Shown here piece after piece: positions 35,978 to 45,030 of a stretch of DNA of 64,000 nt. Position numbers and translations under genes: made by a program. Under the pieces are notes generated by a model. It was not told where the DNA came from. It made no database searches and saw nothing but the letters and a program-made list of their open reading frames with translations. How positions within the stretch are numbered: position 1 is the first letter of the stretch; every line of letters starts with the position of its first letter. This stretch comes from Gracilibacillus salitolerans (lineage in GTDB: Bacteria > Bacillota > Bacilli > Bacillales > Amphibacillaceae): NCBI RefSeq assembly GCF_009650095.1, contig NZ_CP045915.1, positions 4,836,001-4,900,000 of the forward strand. The letters run 5' to 3'.

Positions 35978-36817
35978 CTATAATAACGAATAAACAAGCT
36001 GCTGTGTATACTCATGTTGCGGGTCTTCCAGTATTTGATCGGTTAAACCATTTTCAATAATTTCTCCATTTAACATGACAATAGAACGATCTGCCAGCAT
36101 ACGTATCACAGCAAGGTCATGAGAAACTACTACCATACTTATATGCAGTTCACGCTGAATTTGTTTAATTAAATCCAATACACTTGCTTGAACGGATAAA
36201 TCTAAACCTGTCGTGACTTCATCTAAAAACAAAATAGGGGGATTATTCGAAAGTGCCTTGGCAATTTGCACACGCTGTTGCATCCCGCCTGAAAAATTTT
36301 GTGGTTCTTCTTTCATTCTTCTTAACGGAATATGGACATTTTCCAGTAATTCTTTACTGCGCTTTTCGATATTGCTGACATTGCGATTTCCAGCTGCGAT
36401 CATCTTCTCAGCAATATTGCCGATCGAAGAAAATTTCATTTTCAGACCTTGGACTGGATTTTGATAAACCATCCCATAAATATAGTTGCGAATATATCTT
36501 TTTTGTTGAGAAGAGAGGGTTAAAACGTTTTGATCTGCTAATTCTGGTTGATTAATATACACTTCTCCAGATGTCATATCACTGTCAAAATAAAGCCCCT
36601 GAAGCATGGTTGATTTACCACTGCCGCTCTCTCCAACGATTCCAAGCACTTCACCAGGATACAAATCAAAGGAGACATCACGAAGAGCGTGTACGGTACC
36701 ACAGACGGTACAATAATTTTTCTCCAGATCAACACTCGCTTTATCAAGGCAATGAGGACAGCCTTTACCAAATTGTTTTTGTAAATGTTTCACTTGTAAA
36801 ATCGGCGTTTCATACAT
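35978..36817 (-). CDS. phnK: C-P lyase ABC-type subunit PhnK, with Cys4 insertion
   Basis: The 279-residue ABC protein has Walker A 'GESGSGKST', signature 'FSGGMQQRVQIAKAL', Walker B 'ILFLDEVTTGLD' and 'VSHDLAVIRMLADR'. PhnK binds the PhnJ face of the core complex. Between the first strand and Walker A it carries 'GCPHCLDKASVDLEK' and 'YCTVCGTVHAL', a CxxC-x12-CxxC zinc-ribbon-like insertion that E. coli PhnK (about 252 residues) lacks. Its start overlaps the phnJ stop by eight bases. Confidence 0.93.
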   Translation of the reverse strand: MYETPILQVKHLQKQFGKGCPHCLDKASVDLEKNYCTVCGTVHALRDVSFDLYPGEVLGIVGESGSGKSTMLQGLYFDSDMTSGEVYINQPELADQNVLTLSSQQKRYIRNYIYGMVYQNPVQGLKMKFSSIGNIAEKMIAAGNRNVSNIEKRSKELLENVHIPLRRMKEEPQNFSGGMQQRVQIAKALSNNPPILFLDEVTTGLDLSVQASVLDLIKQIQRELHISMVVVSHDLAVIRMLADRSIVMLNGEIIENGLTDQILEDPQHEYTQQLVYSLL

Positions 36818-37676
36818 AACTGTTCTCCACCTCTACCTTCTCTTCGCTATTCAACTGCTCGATACAATAGCTGGTATCATTACATTGATAGCTTCTATCT
36901 CCTGTAACCGGATCAATGATCTCATCAAGGAATACCTCTGTTGATCCACATAGCTTACATGCTTTTCCTTCAAATGATTCAACAGCAAAAGGGTAGTCAT
37001 CAAATGCTAGCGATTCGACGTTTGTATAGGGAGGAACAGCAAAAATTTTCTTTTCCCTGCCTGCACCTAGTAAAATTAATGCTTTGGATTGATGCATTTT
37101 CGGATTATCAAACCTCGGAATCGGACTTGGAGTCATCACATATCGACCGTTGACATATACAGGGTGGGCGGCTCCGGTAGACATTCTGCCAAATTTCATA
37201 ATTTGCTCAAACAAGATCAGCCATGCACCACTATAATCATCCTCCGCATGCATTCTTTTCGTCATATATTCTCTCGCATCCACTTTTCGAAGCGGCTCCG
37301 GATTAGGTACTTGTAATACAAGAATTTGATCTTCTCTTAATTCTTTTTCGGGAATGCGGTGTCGAGATTGAACAATATCAGCTTCTTCCGTGTTCTCGGT
37401 AACGGAAACACCTGTTGTGTGCTGGACCAATTTTTTTATACTAACAGCATTTACCGATTGATCTGCACCCTGGTCTATCACTTTTAATACATCATTTCTG
37501 CCGATCAGAGATAGCGTCAGTTGTAAACCACCAGTTCCCCAGCCTCTTGCTATTGGCATTTCTCTTGATGCGAAAGGAACCTGGTAACCGGGAATTGCCA
37601 CTGCCTTTAATGTTGCTCTTCGTATTTCCTTCTTCGATCCTTCATCAAAAAAAGCAAAATGGGCTTTAGTTATCAT
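36810..37676 (-). CDS. phnJ: C-P lyase radical-SAM enzyme PhnJ
   Basis: The 288-residue protein carries the PhnJ signature 'KAVAIPGYQVPF', in which Gly30 equals the radical-bearing Gly32 of E. coli, then 'GWGTGGLQLTLS' and 'VIDQGADQSVNAVSI'. The C-terminus holds the four Cys 'CKLC' and 'CNDTSYC' that bind the 4Fe-4S cluster and the catalytic thiyl residue. It cleaves the carbon-phosphorus bond, releasing methane (from methylphosphonate) and the 1,2-cyclic ribose phosphate. AGGAGG precedes the start, which overlaps phnI by 11 bases. Confidence 0.96.
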   Translation of the reverse strand: MITKAHFAFFDEGSKKEIRRATLKAVAIPGYQVPFASREMPIARGWGTGGLQLTLSLIGRNDVLKVIDQGADQSVNAVSIKKLVQHTTGVSVTENTEEADIVQSRHRIPEKELREDQILVLQVPNPEPLRKVDAREYMTKRMHAEDDYSGAWLILFEQIMKFGRMSTGAAHPVYVNGRYVMTPSPIPRFDNPKMHQSKALILLGAGREKKIFAVPPYTNVESLAFDDYPFAVESFEGKACKLCGSTEVFLDEIIDPVTGDRSYQCNDTSYCIEQLNSEEKVEVENSYV

Positions 37677-38781
37677 TCGATGTTCCTCCTTTCTTCACTT
37701 GTCGCGCACTATCCAATTTGGATTGGAAGGTAACGTAATGTGGCAGTTTTAAGTGAGAAATAAACCCAGTTGATTCAACCGAATCGATATGCAAAAACAC
37801 AAACTCTTCATCGTGAGTCGGAAATTCAGCATGCGGATTTTCTAAACATTGATCTAAAATACTCATTGCTATTGCTTTAGTTTCATTTTGCCCGAAGCTG
37901 ATACCATAGCCTATTTCAAATTCTACTTCTTCTTTTTGATTATTTTTCTTTACGGTGACCGGTACAAAGGATTCCACTTCAGTTAATTTCACATCTCCGA
38001 TATAAAATAAATCATCCTGTTCACTGTCTTCTTCATATGGATGCTGCACGTGAATCGGAACAGCCCCAACTCTTACTTCTCCAATAGTTGGGTGCACTTG
38101 ACCATAACCACGTAAAGAGGCATAACCTAAGGAAGTAACAGCACCTGTCTGACCTCTCGTTAAAACTTGTAGCTTTTCACTGCGTCCAGTCGGAAATTGA
38201 ATGCTTTCCTTCGTGATATCCTTAGGAGGCGTGTCATCCAATGGATATGTTTCAAATAACCCTTCTGAACGGAGATAATCAACCACTTTCGGAAAAAACT
38301 GAAGCTCCTCATCCGAACAATCCTGATTCATTTGTTTTCGATATTTTTGTAGCCAATCTCGATTCTCTTCTTTGCTTTCTGTTACTAAATTAAAATCCAG
38401 TAACCGGTGTGTATAATCATTAGTAGAACCTAGCAGTTGACCTCCTGGGATATCTTTGAAACTGGCAGAAACCCTTCTTTCGACAAACATATCCTCCGTA
38501 TCTACTGTTTCACTGTAGTAATGACGAGGTAGAGTGGAACGGTGAGCCCGCAATAAGAAGACCGCTTCTTCCATACTTCCTCCGGCTTGCTTGATAGCAA
38601 GAGCTGCCAAAAAAGGGGAATATAAGCTTGCTTCAGACATAACCTGATCTACTAATGGACGCATCGTTGCTAAAATGGTATGGATTTCAACCACTTCTTC
38701 TTCTTTCAAACGATCATATGTCAATCTGTCCAGAGACGCCTCGATCGCTTCTGTACCACCTTTCACTGCCACATATCCCAT
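37666..38781 (-). CDS. phnI: C-P lyase subunit PhnI
   Basis: The 371-residue protein begins 'MGYVAVKGGTEAIEAS' and contains 'PFLAALAIKQAGGSMEEAVFLLRAHRSTLPR' and 'SLGYASLRGYGQVHPTIGEVR', all typical of PhnI. PhnI is the catalytic part of the PhnGHI(L) nucleosidase that swaps the adenine of ATP for phosphonate. Its start overlaps the phnH stop by one base, and length is normal. Confidence 0.95.
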   Translation of the reverse strand: MGYVAVKGGTEAIEASLDRLTYDRLKEEEVVEIHTILATMRPLVDQVMSEASLYSPFLAALAIKQAGGSMEEAVFLLRAHRSTLPRHYYSETVDTEDMFVERRVSASFKDIPGGQLLGSTNDYTHRLLDFNLVTESKEENRDWLQKYRKQMNQDCSDEELQFFPKVVDYLRSEGLFETYPLDDTPPKDITKESIQFPTGRSEKLQVLTRGQTGAVTSLGYASLRGYGQVHPTIGEVRVGAVPIHVQHPYEEDSEQDDLFYIGDVKLTEVESFVPVTVKKNNQKEEVEFEIGYGISFGQNETKAIAMSILDQCLENPHAEFPTHDEEFVFLHIDSVESTGFISHLKLPHYVTFQSKLDSARQVKKGGTSNDN

Positions 38782-39383
38782 CAGACCACCTCCGTTATCG
38801 TTACAGCTGTTGTTCTTGGTATACAGGCAACCTGGCTTGAGAAATCAGCCAATATTACATCAATGCCTAATGGGTACTCGTTCACCTTCTCATTCCTTCT
38901 TTGCCAAAATTCCTGATTGATGCCTGTCTGTAAATGCTGGACACCATTTATTCCTGGACCGCTTAAAGAAAGACCAGAGCTATTGGTTAAAAGGGCACTT
39001 TCGATAATCCATGTCGCTGATTGCTGTGGATCACGGAGGTTGCCAATCTTACATTCTATTAAAGCTTGCTCGACCTGGTATTCTGGTGCATCCTGGAGCA
39101 GCAAAATAAAATCCGCCTTGTCAACCGGTGCGACCCGTGACATCGTATAAGATGAAATAATTTCTGTTAATCTTGCTTTTTTCTCTTCACTTGCTACTAC
39201 ATGAAATGTCACTTCTGCATCTAAAACGGTTAAGGCACACAAAAAGAAGGCGTCATTGCACGGGAAGTCATCTTCTAATTTTTCTGTCATATTGTTCAGC
39301 TTTGAAATACTTCCAGGTCTCGACATACTGTTTAAAACTTTTCGGTAAACTTGCTGCAGATCATGAATTTGATCAATAACCAT
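38781..39383 (-). CDS. phnH: C-P lyase subunit PhnH
   Basis: The 200-residue protein starts at ATG 39383, six bases after GAGGTG; a TTG 18 bases upstream is possible. It has the PhnH marks 'VYRKVLNSMSRPGSI' and 'LSGPGINGVQHLQTGI' and a late 'FWQRRNEKVNEYPLGIDVI'. PhnH has a PLP-transferase-like fold without PLP and forms part of the hexameric or octameric core with G, I and J. Confidence 0.93.
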   Translation of the reverse strand: MVIDQIHDLQQVYRKVLNSMSRPGSISKLNNMTEKLEDDFPCNDAFFLCALTVLDAEVTFHVVASEEKKARLTEIISSYTMSRVAPVDKADFILLLQDAPEYQVEQALIECKIGNLRDPQQSATWIIESALLTNSSGLSLSGPGINGVQHLQTGINQEFWQRRNEKVNEYPLGIDVILADFSSQVACIPRTTAVTITEVV

Positions 39384-39407
39384 TCCTATCACCTCAGGCA
39401 ACGTATA

Positions 39408-39830
39408 TTAAACTTCCATCGTTTCAAAATTAACTTTTGTTTTTAAAATTTCGGCTTGTTCTTTCAATTTGTGTTGATAGATTCTTTCAGCTGTGGTTTC
39501 TAATCTTTTTTGCCATGTAGCAATCTCTGGTAATTCAGCTCGATAGGCAGCGTCAATAATCGCCAGATACTTGGCAAGCTCTTCTTTCATTCCAATCACG
39601 ATTCCTATTCCTATCGATTGATTTACCTCTACCTTTGCTTCGGTTACTAAGACTTCACCAAGATAAAATAAAGATTTCTTTGCCGTTTCTCTCATCTTAA
39701 TCATGGTCAAGCCATAGTGGGGTGCTGTTATTTCACGGTATTCGTAGTTTTGCATGACAGTCTCTGCCAGTTCCTTCGCTAATGCGCCGCCATCTTGAAT
39801 CAATATTTCCGTTCGTTTTTTTCTCTTCAT
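39408..39830 (-). CDS. phnG: C-P lyase subunit PhnG
   Basis: The 140-residue protein begins with a basic stretch (KRKKRTEIL), then 'PHYGLTMIKMRETAKKSLFYLGEVLVTEAKV' and 'GIGIVIGMKEELAKYLAIIDAAY', the conserved PhnG pattern. It is first of the core C-P lyase genes. A 93-base gap separates it from phnF and holds a palindrome, so an internal promoter may exist here. A ribosome site AAGGAGG precedes the ATG. Confidence 0.92.
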   Translation of the reverse strand: MKRKKRTEILIQDGGALAKELAETVMQNYEYREITAPHYGLTMIKMRETAKKSLFYLGEVLVTEAKVEVNQSIGIGIVIGMKEELAKYLAIIDAAYRAELPEIATWQKRLETTAERIYQHKLKEQAEILKTKVNFETMEV

Positions 39831-39852
39831 TTCCCAAAACCTCCTTACTGCT

Positions 39853-39865
39853 CAAGAATATCTTG
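39853..39865. promoter_or_regulatory. Palindrome before phnG (candidate PhnF operator)
   Basis: CAAGAATATCTTG is a perfect inverted repeat between phnF and phnG. A related palindrome with the same CAAG/CTTG arms occurs before phnD at 44714-44727. Binding by PhnF is inference. Confidence 0.4.
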
Positions 39866-39923
39866 TTGCCAAGTAACTGTCATTACTATTATTGTTAAAA
39901 TTCTGTAAATAGATAAAAAACGA

Positions 39924-40643
39924 TCAGGAGTCCCTGCTAATGTTGTATTTAAATTTATTACTTCGGTATAAAACCTTTGTATGTTCTAATATCTTGTCAG
40001 AAGAGGCATCTAAGCAATTACTCTCAATCATAATCAGCGGCTCCATACTGTTACATGAAAGCAATTGTTGCTCCGAAAGTGTTGGGAAAGTAACACTTAG
40101 CAAGCTATTTCGATTGATAAGATTGGTGTACCCAAGTTGTCTGTAATAGGAAAACATCGATTGAATGGTGGAACCGTCCTGTTGAATATCTGGACACACT
40201 CTTTGATTGACATAAGAGGTATGTATAGCGATCGGCTCCTCCTGAATAAAGCGTAATCTGCTAATCTTATAGACGCTATCTTCCGAATTTGCTACTAAAC
40301 GGTTATAAATATGCTCGTCAAACTCCATCCGTTCACAACCTAGATTTTTTGTAATAAGCTGGTGACCTGACTGTTTTATTTTGTCCGTAAAGCTGGTTCT
40401 TCCATTTAAGTTTAACTCCACCTGGAACGACTCATTTTTCACATATCTGCCAATGCCTCGCTGGGAATAAATAAAGCCTCGCTCCTCTAGCTTGGCCAAC
40501 GTCCGGCGAACGGTAGTCCTCGGAACACGGTATTGGTCAGATAACTCATTTTCAGAAGGAAGTTTTTCCCCAACTTTAAACTTTTTAGCGATAATTTTCT
40601 GCATCAGATCATCCAGTATTTTTGATTCGATATCTATCGTCAA
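39924..40643 (-). CDS. phnF: GntR/HutC-family phosphonate regulator PhnF
   Basis: The 239-residue protein has an N-terminal winged HTH ('KVGEKLPSENELSDQYRVPRTTVRRTLAKLEERGFIY') and a UTRA effector domain ('EDSVYKISRLRFIQEEPIAIHTSYV', 'EPLIMIESNCLD'). This is the HutC subfamily used as PhnF in phn clusters, where it represses phosphonate or phosphate genes until an effector binds. It lies between the transport and C-P lyase blocks. Its ligand and operator are not proven; the two CAAG/CTTG palindromes are candidates. Confidence 0.9.
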   Translation of the reverse strand: MTIDIESKILDDLMQKIIAKKFKVGEKLPSENELSDQYRVPRTTVRRTLAKLEERGFIYSQRGIGRYVKNESFQVELNLNGRTSFTDKIKQSGHQLITKNLGCERMEFDEHIYNRLVANSEDSVYKISRLRFIQEEPIAIHTSYVNQRVCPDIQQDGSTIQSMFSYYRQLGYTNLINRNSLLSVTFPTLSEQQLLSCNSMEPLIMIESNCLDASSDKILEHTKVLYRSNKFKYNISRDS

Positions 40644-40649
40644 ACGTCA

Positions 40650-41300
40650 TTACCTCCCGTCTCTATTCTTAGCTCCGTATTTAGTTAAGAAACGTGCCAT
40701 GTTATTTAAATCCTGAAACCTTTCTTCCAATACTTCTCTAGACCAATCCCACCATGCTATTTCTTGCAATTGGGCCGCTTCTTCAGCTGAAAAACGGTCT
40801 TTAATCCACTTTGCCGGTACTCCAGCTACCATCGTATAAGGGTCTACATCCTTGGTAACAATAGCTCCTGTTCCTATAACAGCACCATTACCAACTGTTA
40901 CGCCAGGCATAATAACAGCATTATGACCAATCCAAACATCATGTCCGATATGAACCGGATGACTGCGACGCCAATCAAAAAATTCATGGTCATCTTCATC
41001 CGAAAACCCATAACGTGCCATACGATAGGTAGCATGGTGTTGTGTCACCCTCCAGGTAGGATGATTACCTGGGTTAATCCTAACATGTGAAGCAATCGAA
41101 CAAAACTTTCCAATTGTTGCATAAATAATTTGGGCATCGCCAGCCGTATAACTATATTCACCAATCTGTGATTCTATTACTTTGGAATCAGGCCCAATAT
41201 CTGTCCAATCCCCTAATGTGCTATCTGTTACTGTTGCAGTATGGTGAACAGCTGGATTCTTCGTTAACCGTTTTTGATCGGAGCTTATAGAATGAGACAT
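40650..41300 (-). CDS. Phosphonate-cluster hexapeptide acyltransferase
   Basis: The 216-residue protein starts at ATG 41300, with AGGAG and AGAGGA upstream. It has left-handed beta-helix hexapeptide repeats and '[28 protein letters not shown]', '[37 protein letters not shown]' and '[13 protein letters not shown]'. It fits the xenobiotic-acetyltransferase-like group repeatedly found in phn operons. It may acetylate aminoalkylphosphonates, as PhnO does with an unrelated GNAT fold. The acceptor is not known. Confidence 0.85.
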   Translation of the reverse strand: MSHSISSDQKRLTKNPAVHHTATVTDSTLGDWTDIGPDSKVIESQIGEYSYTAGDAQIIYATIGKFCSIASHVRINPGNHPTWRVTQHHATYRMARYGFSDEDDHEFFDWRRSHPVHIGHDVWIGHNAVIMPGVTVGNGAVIGTGAIVTKDVDPYTMVAGVPAKWIKDRFSAEEAAQLQEIAWWDWSREVLEERFQDLNNMARFLTKYGAKNRDGR

Positions 41301-41321
41301 ATCCTCTTCTCTCCTTCGCAT

Positions 41322-42152
41322 TTATACTTTGAGCTTCAACCGATTACTGATCATTTCAACGGAAAAAATCATGACAAATATCACCATGGTAATAAACAAA
41401 GCACTGTTAAAATCATAGGTTCGCATCGCACGTGTTAATTCCCACCCAATACCACCAGCACCTACTAAACCGAGAATAGTAGATTCTCCAATATCTATCT
41501 CCAAACGTAAAATAGTCCAGGATAGCAGTGCCGTAAATACAGTAGGAATAACGCCTTGAGCAATGATTTGAAACCAGTTAGCGCCTGATGCCTTTAATGC
41601 TTCAATCTTTCCATCATCCATTTCCTCGACTGACTGAGCGAATACTTTAATTAACATTCCCAGACTATGAACCGCAATAGCCAGAACTCCTGGTAATGGG
41701 CCTAACCCTACTGCAACAATAAAAATAAGCGCCCAAATAATCGTCGGAATGACTCGCATTAACGTTGCAAATCCTTTAACCGCCCTTGGAACTAATTTAT
41801 TGGCAGATAAATTCTCAGCAGCTATAAAAGCTAACACTAAAGAGATAACGACCGCAATCACCGTTCCTAAAATAGCGACTTGTAATGATTCAATCGCAGC
41901 GGGTATAACGTATTGCCATTCACTAAAATCAGGCGGGAACATATCACCAAGCATTGAAAAAAATGCAAGAGTACCTGCCCACAAGTTAGTGTAATCAATA
42001 TTCAACTGATAAAGGCTAACCACAAATAGTACAACACCACAAATGACAATACCTTTTAAAAACCTGTCACCTTCTGGCTTTGGGGTATCTTCCTTATCAG
42101 TGGATACTAGAGGATAAATATCATGCTTCTCCTTTTCGATTTGCTGGCTCAT
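41322..42152 (-). CDS. phnE: Phosphonate ABC permease PhnE (second copy)
   Basis: The 276-residue permease overlaps the upstream phnE by four bases (ATGA). It has an N-terminal cytosolic tail, about six membrane helices and the BPD-transporter EAA loop 'EALKASGANWFQIIAQGVIP', ending with 'GLVGAGGIGWELTRAMRTYDF'. With PhnC and PhnD it imports phosphonates. The presence of two different phnE genes suggests a heterodimeric channel. Confidence 0.92.
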   Translation of the reverse strand: MSQQIEKEKHDIYPLVSTDKEDTPKPEGDRFLKGIVICGVVLFVVSLYQLNIDYTNLWAGTLAFFSMLGDMFPPDFSEWQYVIPAAIESLQVAILGTVIAVVISLVLAFIAAENLSANKLVPRAVKGFATLMRVIPTIIWALIFIVAVGLGPLPGVLAIAVHSLGMLIKVFAQSVEEMDDGKIEALKASGANWFQIIAQGVIPTVFTALLSWTILRLEIDIGESTILGLVGAGGIGWELTRAMRTYDFNSALFITMVIFVMIFSVEMISNRLKLKV

Positions 42153-42934
42153 ATAATTCGCTCCCTTATCTTGCTTGTTAAAAATTCAGTAGAAAGAATT
42201 AAGATCAGCACTAAAATAATCGCCATGCTAACTTCTTTATACTGAAAAAGCTTGATACCTTTCTGTATTGCGAAGCCGATACCGCCGCCACCTACCATGC
42301 CAATAATAGTTGAGGCACGGATATTTAACTCTAAGTTATATAACGACCATGCTACAAAACCAGGGAAAAATTGAGGAAACACACCTTGTGCTAATATTTG
42401 AAAGTAATTAGATCCCGTTGCATGGAGTGCTTCAACTTTTCCCGTATCGATTTCTTCTAAAGTGTCTGCAAACACCCTCGTTAAAAATCCGACAGAACCA
42501 AGAATTAAGGATAAAGTCCCTACTGTCACACCAATACCATAAGATGCCACTAAGATTAATGCCCAAATTAAGCCTGGGATATTACGGATAATCGATGTGA
42601 ATGCTCTCACTGCTACTTGGATAACAGGATGCGGTGTAGTGGTACTTGCAGCGAGAAAGGACAAAACTAGTGCAATACCTGCTCCTACCACCATACCCAC
42701 GAATCCCATATAAAAGGTTTCCAAAATAGCTGCTAGTAAACTATCGGAGGCCGCTATATCAGGTGGTAACAAATCGATAAACACAAAGTTGCTAATTAAC
42801 CCGATACCAGAAAAAACTTCATAAAAGGAAAAGTTCGTACCAAACGCTGACCATACTGTCAATCCGCAGACAAAAAGGAGGATTAGTATGGTTTGGAGAC
42901 GCTTTGTTCTTCTTATATCTTTTATTACTTCCAT
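42149..42934 (-). CDS. phnE: Phosphonate ABC permease PhnE (first copy)
   Basis: The 261-residue permease starts after AAAGGTGATC. It has the paralogous EAA loop 'EALHATGSNYFQILAQGVFP' and ends 'GMVGGGGIGFAIQKGIKLFQY'. It follows phnC by 16 bases and runs into the second phnE. The two copies have diverged, so a heterodimer is likelier than a recent duplication. Confidence 0.92.
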   Translation of the reverse strand: MEVIKDIRRTKRLQTILILLFVCGLTVWSAFGTNFSFYEVFSGIGLISNFVFIDLLPPDIAASDSLLAAILETFYMGFVGMVVGAGIALVLSFLAASTTTPHPVIQVAVRAFTSIIRNIPGLIWALILVASYGIGVTVGTLSLILGSVGFLTRVFADTLEEIDTGKVEALHATGSNYFQILAQGVFPQFFPGFVAWSLYNLELNIRASTIIGMVGGGGIGFAIQKGIKLFQYKEVSMAIILVLILILSTEFLTSKIRERII

Positions 42935-42950
42935 TCACGATCACCTTTCC

Positions 42951-43721
42951 TTATTGAGCATTTACTAATGACGGCTTTTTCGTATCATAAATTTCATCAA
43001 TCACTTTGTCTGTCAGTAGTGAAGTTGGACCGTCAAAGATAATCTGACCGTGCTGCATACCGATAATTCTGGTGGCATATTTAAGAGCTACGTCTACTTG
43101 GTGCAAATTAACGATCGCTGTAAGCTGATCTTCTTGGCAAATAGTAAAGATGTGATCCATTATATTTTTCGAAGAAGCAGGGTCAAGACTAGCAATTGGT
43201 TCATCTGCCAGAATAAGTCTAGGTTTTTGTGCCAATGCTCGTGAGATACCAACCCGTTGCATTTGCCCTCCGCTTAGCTCGTCAGCTCGTTTGTACTTTT
43301 GTTGTTTCAACCCTACTCTTTCCAAAATCGCCTCTGCTTCTGCAATATCCTTTTTACTAAAAATACCAAGTGATCCTTTGATGGTGTTAGTGTACCCCAG
43401 ACGTCCATGCAAGACGTTATTAAGTACACTTAAACGATCAATTAAATTAAAGTTTTGAAATACCATGCCAATTTCTCTTCGTATCTGCTTTACTTGTTTA
43501 GACTTTGACCGGTTGATTTTTTCTCCTTTAAAAATGATATCTCCCTCAGAAGGTTCTACCAGACGATTGATGCAACGAAGTAATGTACTCTTCCCCGCTC
43601 CACTCGAGCCAATTACCACAACGAATTCACCTAGATTCACATCAAAACTGATATTACTTAGTGCAATCGTGCCATCGGGATATACCTTTGTTACATGTTC
43701 AATTTTTAATATGGGTTCCAT
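42951..43721 (-). CDS. phnC: Phosphonate import ATPase PhnC
   Basis: The 256-residue ABC ATPase has Walker A 'GSSGAGKST', the PhnC-typical '[24 protein letters not shown]', signature '[15 protein letters not shown]', Walker B '[13 protein letters not shown]' and '[17 protein letters not shown]'. It powers PhnE import of phosphonates captured by PhnD. AGGAG precedes its ATG. It sits 19 bases after phnD. Confidence 0.95.
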   Translation of the reverse strand: MEPILKIEHVTKVYPDGTIALSNISFDVNLGEFVVVIGSSGAGKSTLLRCINRLVEPSEGDIIFKGEKINRSKSKQVKQIRREIGMVFQNFNLIDRLSVLNNVLHGRLGYTNTIKGSLGIFSKKDIAEAEAILERVGLKQQKYKRADELSGGQMQRVGISRALAQKPRLILADEPIASLDPASSKNIMDHIFTICQEDQLTAIVNLHQVDVALKYATRIIGMQHGQIIFDGPTSLLTDKVIDEIYDTKKPSLVNAQ

Positions 43722-43740
43722 TATTCTACTCTCCTTTCTA

Positions 43741-44676
43741 CTATTGATTTAATAATTCTTCCGGGCTCATATTTAAAGCTTCTGCTGTATTGCGGATAAT
43801 ATCATAGTCACTTTCATCGACAGGAATATAGCGAGAGTCTGCATCTCCTGCTTTCTCAAAAAACTCTTCATTATCATAGTTGTATACGAACTCTTGTATA
43901 GCTTCTACTAAGCTTTCAGGTAAATCTGCTCTATAGCTGATTGGGCTGGATGGAATCGGATCAGATTCAGCAATAATTCGGAAATCCGATTCAGAAACCA
44001 TTCCACCTTCAATCGCACGCTCTACACAACTCGAGCACACACCTGCAGCATCTGCATCTCCTGCTGCAATTGCAAGGATAGAATTATCATGACTCCCGGA
44101 AAAGGAAACACTTGAGAAGTAACTTTCCACTTCATCATTTGTTATTCCTAATGCATCAATAAAGATTGCTCTTGGGAATAAATGGCCAGAAGTTGAAGCA
44201 GGGTCAGCGAATAATATACTTTTTCCTTCTAACTCCTCCAGGGTTTGTACATCTGATTCGTCTGGTACGACAATCCAACTGTTATAAGTAGCATCTTCTT
44301 CATCTTTAGCACGTACCGCAATAGGAATCGCATCGCTTCTTTCCTGTGCAATAATATAAGAAAAGGGACCAAAGCTAGCTAAGTCTAATTTTTCTGAGCG
44401 CATTGCTTCAATGACAGCGTTATAATCTTCCCCTTGAAACAATTCCACCTCTATTCCTAATGCTTCAGACATATCTTCCACAAAAAGGTTGTGTGCGCGC
44501 GACAGTTCTTCTTCTTCTCCTGGGAGTACACCGTAACTAATCTTTTTTGGCCAACCGTTTTCGTCGACATCACCAGATGCATTTGCATCGTTACCACAAG
44601 CTGCTAATACGGAGATCATGCCGATCAGTACCAATACCCACAAGTTTTTCGTTACCCTCGTCCATTTTTTGTTCAT
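43741..44676 (-). CDS. phnD: Phosphonate-binding lipoprotein PhnD
   Basis: The 311-residue protein starts at ATG 44676, eight bases after AGGAGG; a TTG two codons upstream is less likely. It has a lipoprotein signal with lipobox VLAACG, then the PhnD-type fold: 'ISYGVLPGEEEE', 'DLASFGPFSYIIAQ', 'SILFADPASTSGHLFPRAIF' and 'SGSHDNSILAIAAGDADAAGV'. It captures alkylphosphonates outside the membrane. It is first of the long phn transcription unit. Confidence 0.93.
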   Translation of the reverse strand: MNKKWTRVTKNLWVLVLIGMISVLAACGNDANASGDVDENGWPKKISYGVLPGEEEELSRAHNLFVEDMSEALGIEVELFQGEDYNAVIEAMRSEKLDLASFGPFSYIIAQERSDAIPIAVRAKDEEDATYNSWIVVPDESDVQTLEELEGKSILFADPASTSGHLFPRAIFIDALGITNDEVESYFSSVSFSGSHDNSILAIAAGDADAAGVCSSCVERAIEGGMVSESDFRIIAESDPIPSSPISYRADLPESLVEAIQEFVYNYDNEEFFEKAGDADSRYIPVDESDYDIIRNTAEALNMSPEELLNQ

Positions 44677-44702
44677 TTCCAATTCCTCCTTGAGCGATTT
44701 TT

Positions 44703-44768
44703 ATAATACACTTCCAAGATAACTTGGTACCATGAAGGAATTGTTAATAACAGTTTAAGTTTTGTAAA
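44703..44768 (-). promoter_or_regulatory. phn promoter: PhoP-like repeats, palindrome and -10
   Basis: On the minus strand TTTACA (44763-44768), TTAAAC (44753-44758) and TTAACA (44742-44747) are spaced 10 and 11 bases apart, as in PhoP TT(A/T/C)ACA direct repeats. The perfect palindrome CCAAGATAACTTGG (44714-44727) and TATTAT (44703-44708) follow. Phosphate-starvation activation plus local repression is inferred. Confidence 0.55.
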
Positions 44769-44796
44769 GAAAAGATTTCATGATGTCGTGAAGGCT

Positions 44797-44828
44797 GTTG
44801 GCGAGATATTATCACTTATCTCGCCAAC
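44797..44828. terminator. Strong hairpin between malic enzyme and phn units
   Basis: GTTGGCGAGATA and TATCTCGCCAAC pair perfectly across eight bases. The better T-run (TTTTTTT near 44839-44845) is on the plus side. It may insulate phnD from upstream transcription. Confidence 0.5.
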
Positions 44829-44845
44829 AATTTATACGTTTTTTT

Positions 44846-45023
44846 AATAAGAAAAGCGCAGAGCGCCCGCTTAGAAACGTAGCGACTTCAGAATCAACTG
44901 AGATAAAGGCATCACGGTGAGCTTGCGAACCGATGATGACTTATCATAGGGCGATTCGTGAAGTCGCCTAGTTTCTGGGCGATTGGAGCTAGACAGGTAC
45001 GCAAATTTTATACTTTCTTTACT
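44846..45023 (+). repeat. Dispersed intergenic repeat, copy 2
   Basis: This fuller copy of the element at 3142-3293, same strand, adds a 5' part with a GCGC-AGA-GCGC hairpin ('gcgcagagcgcccgc') and 'cgtagcgacttcag'. No ORF is present. It accounts for most of the gap between phnD and the malic enzyme gene. Confidence 0.8.
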
Positions 45024-45030
45024 AATTACA

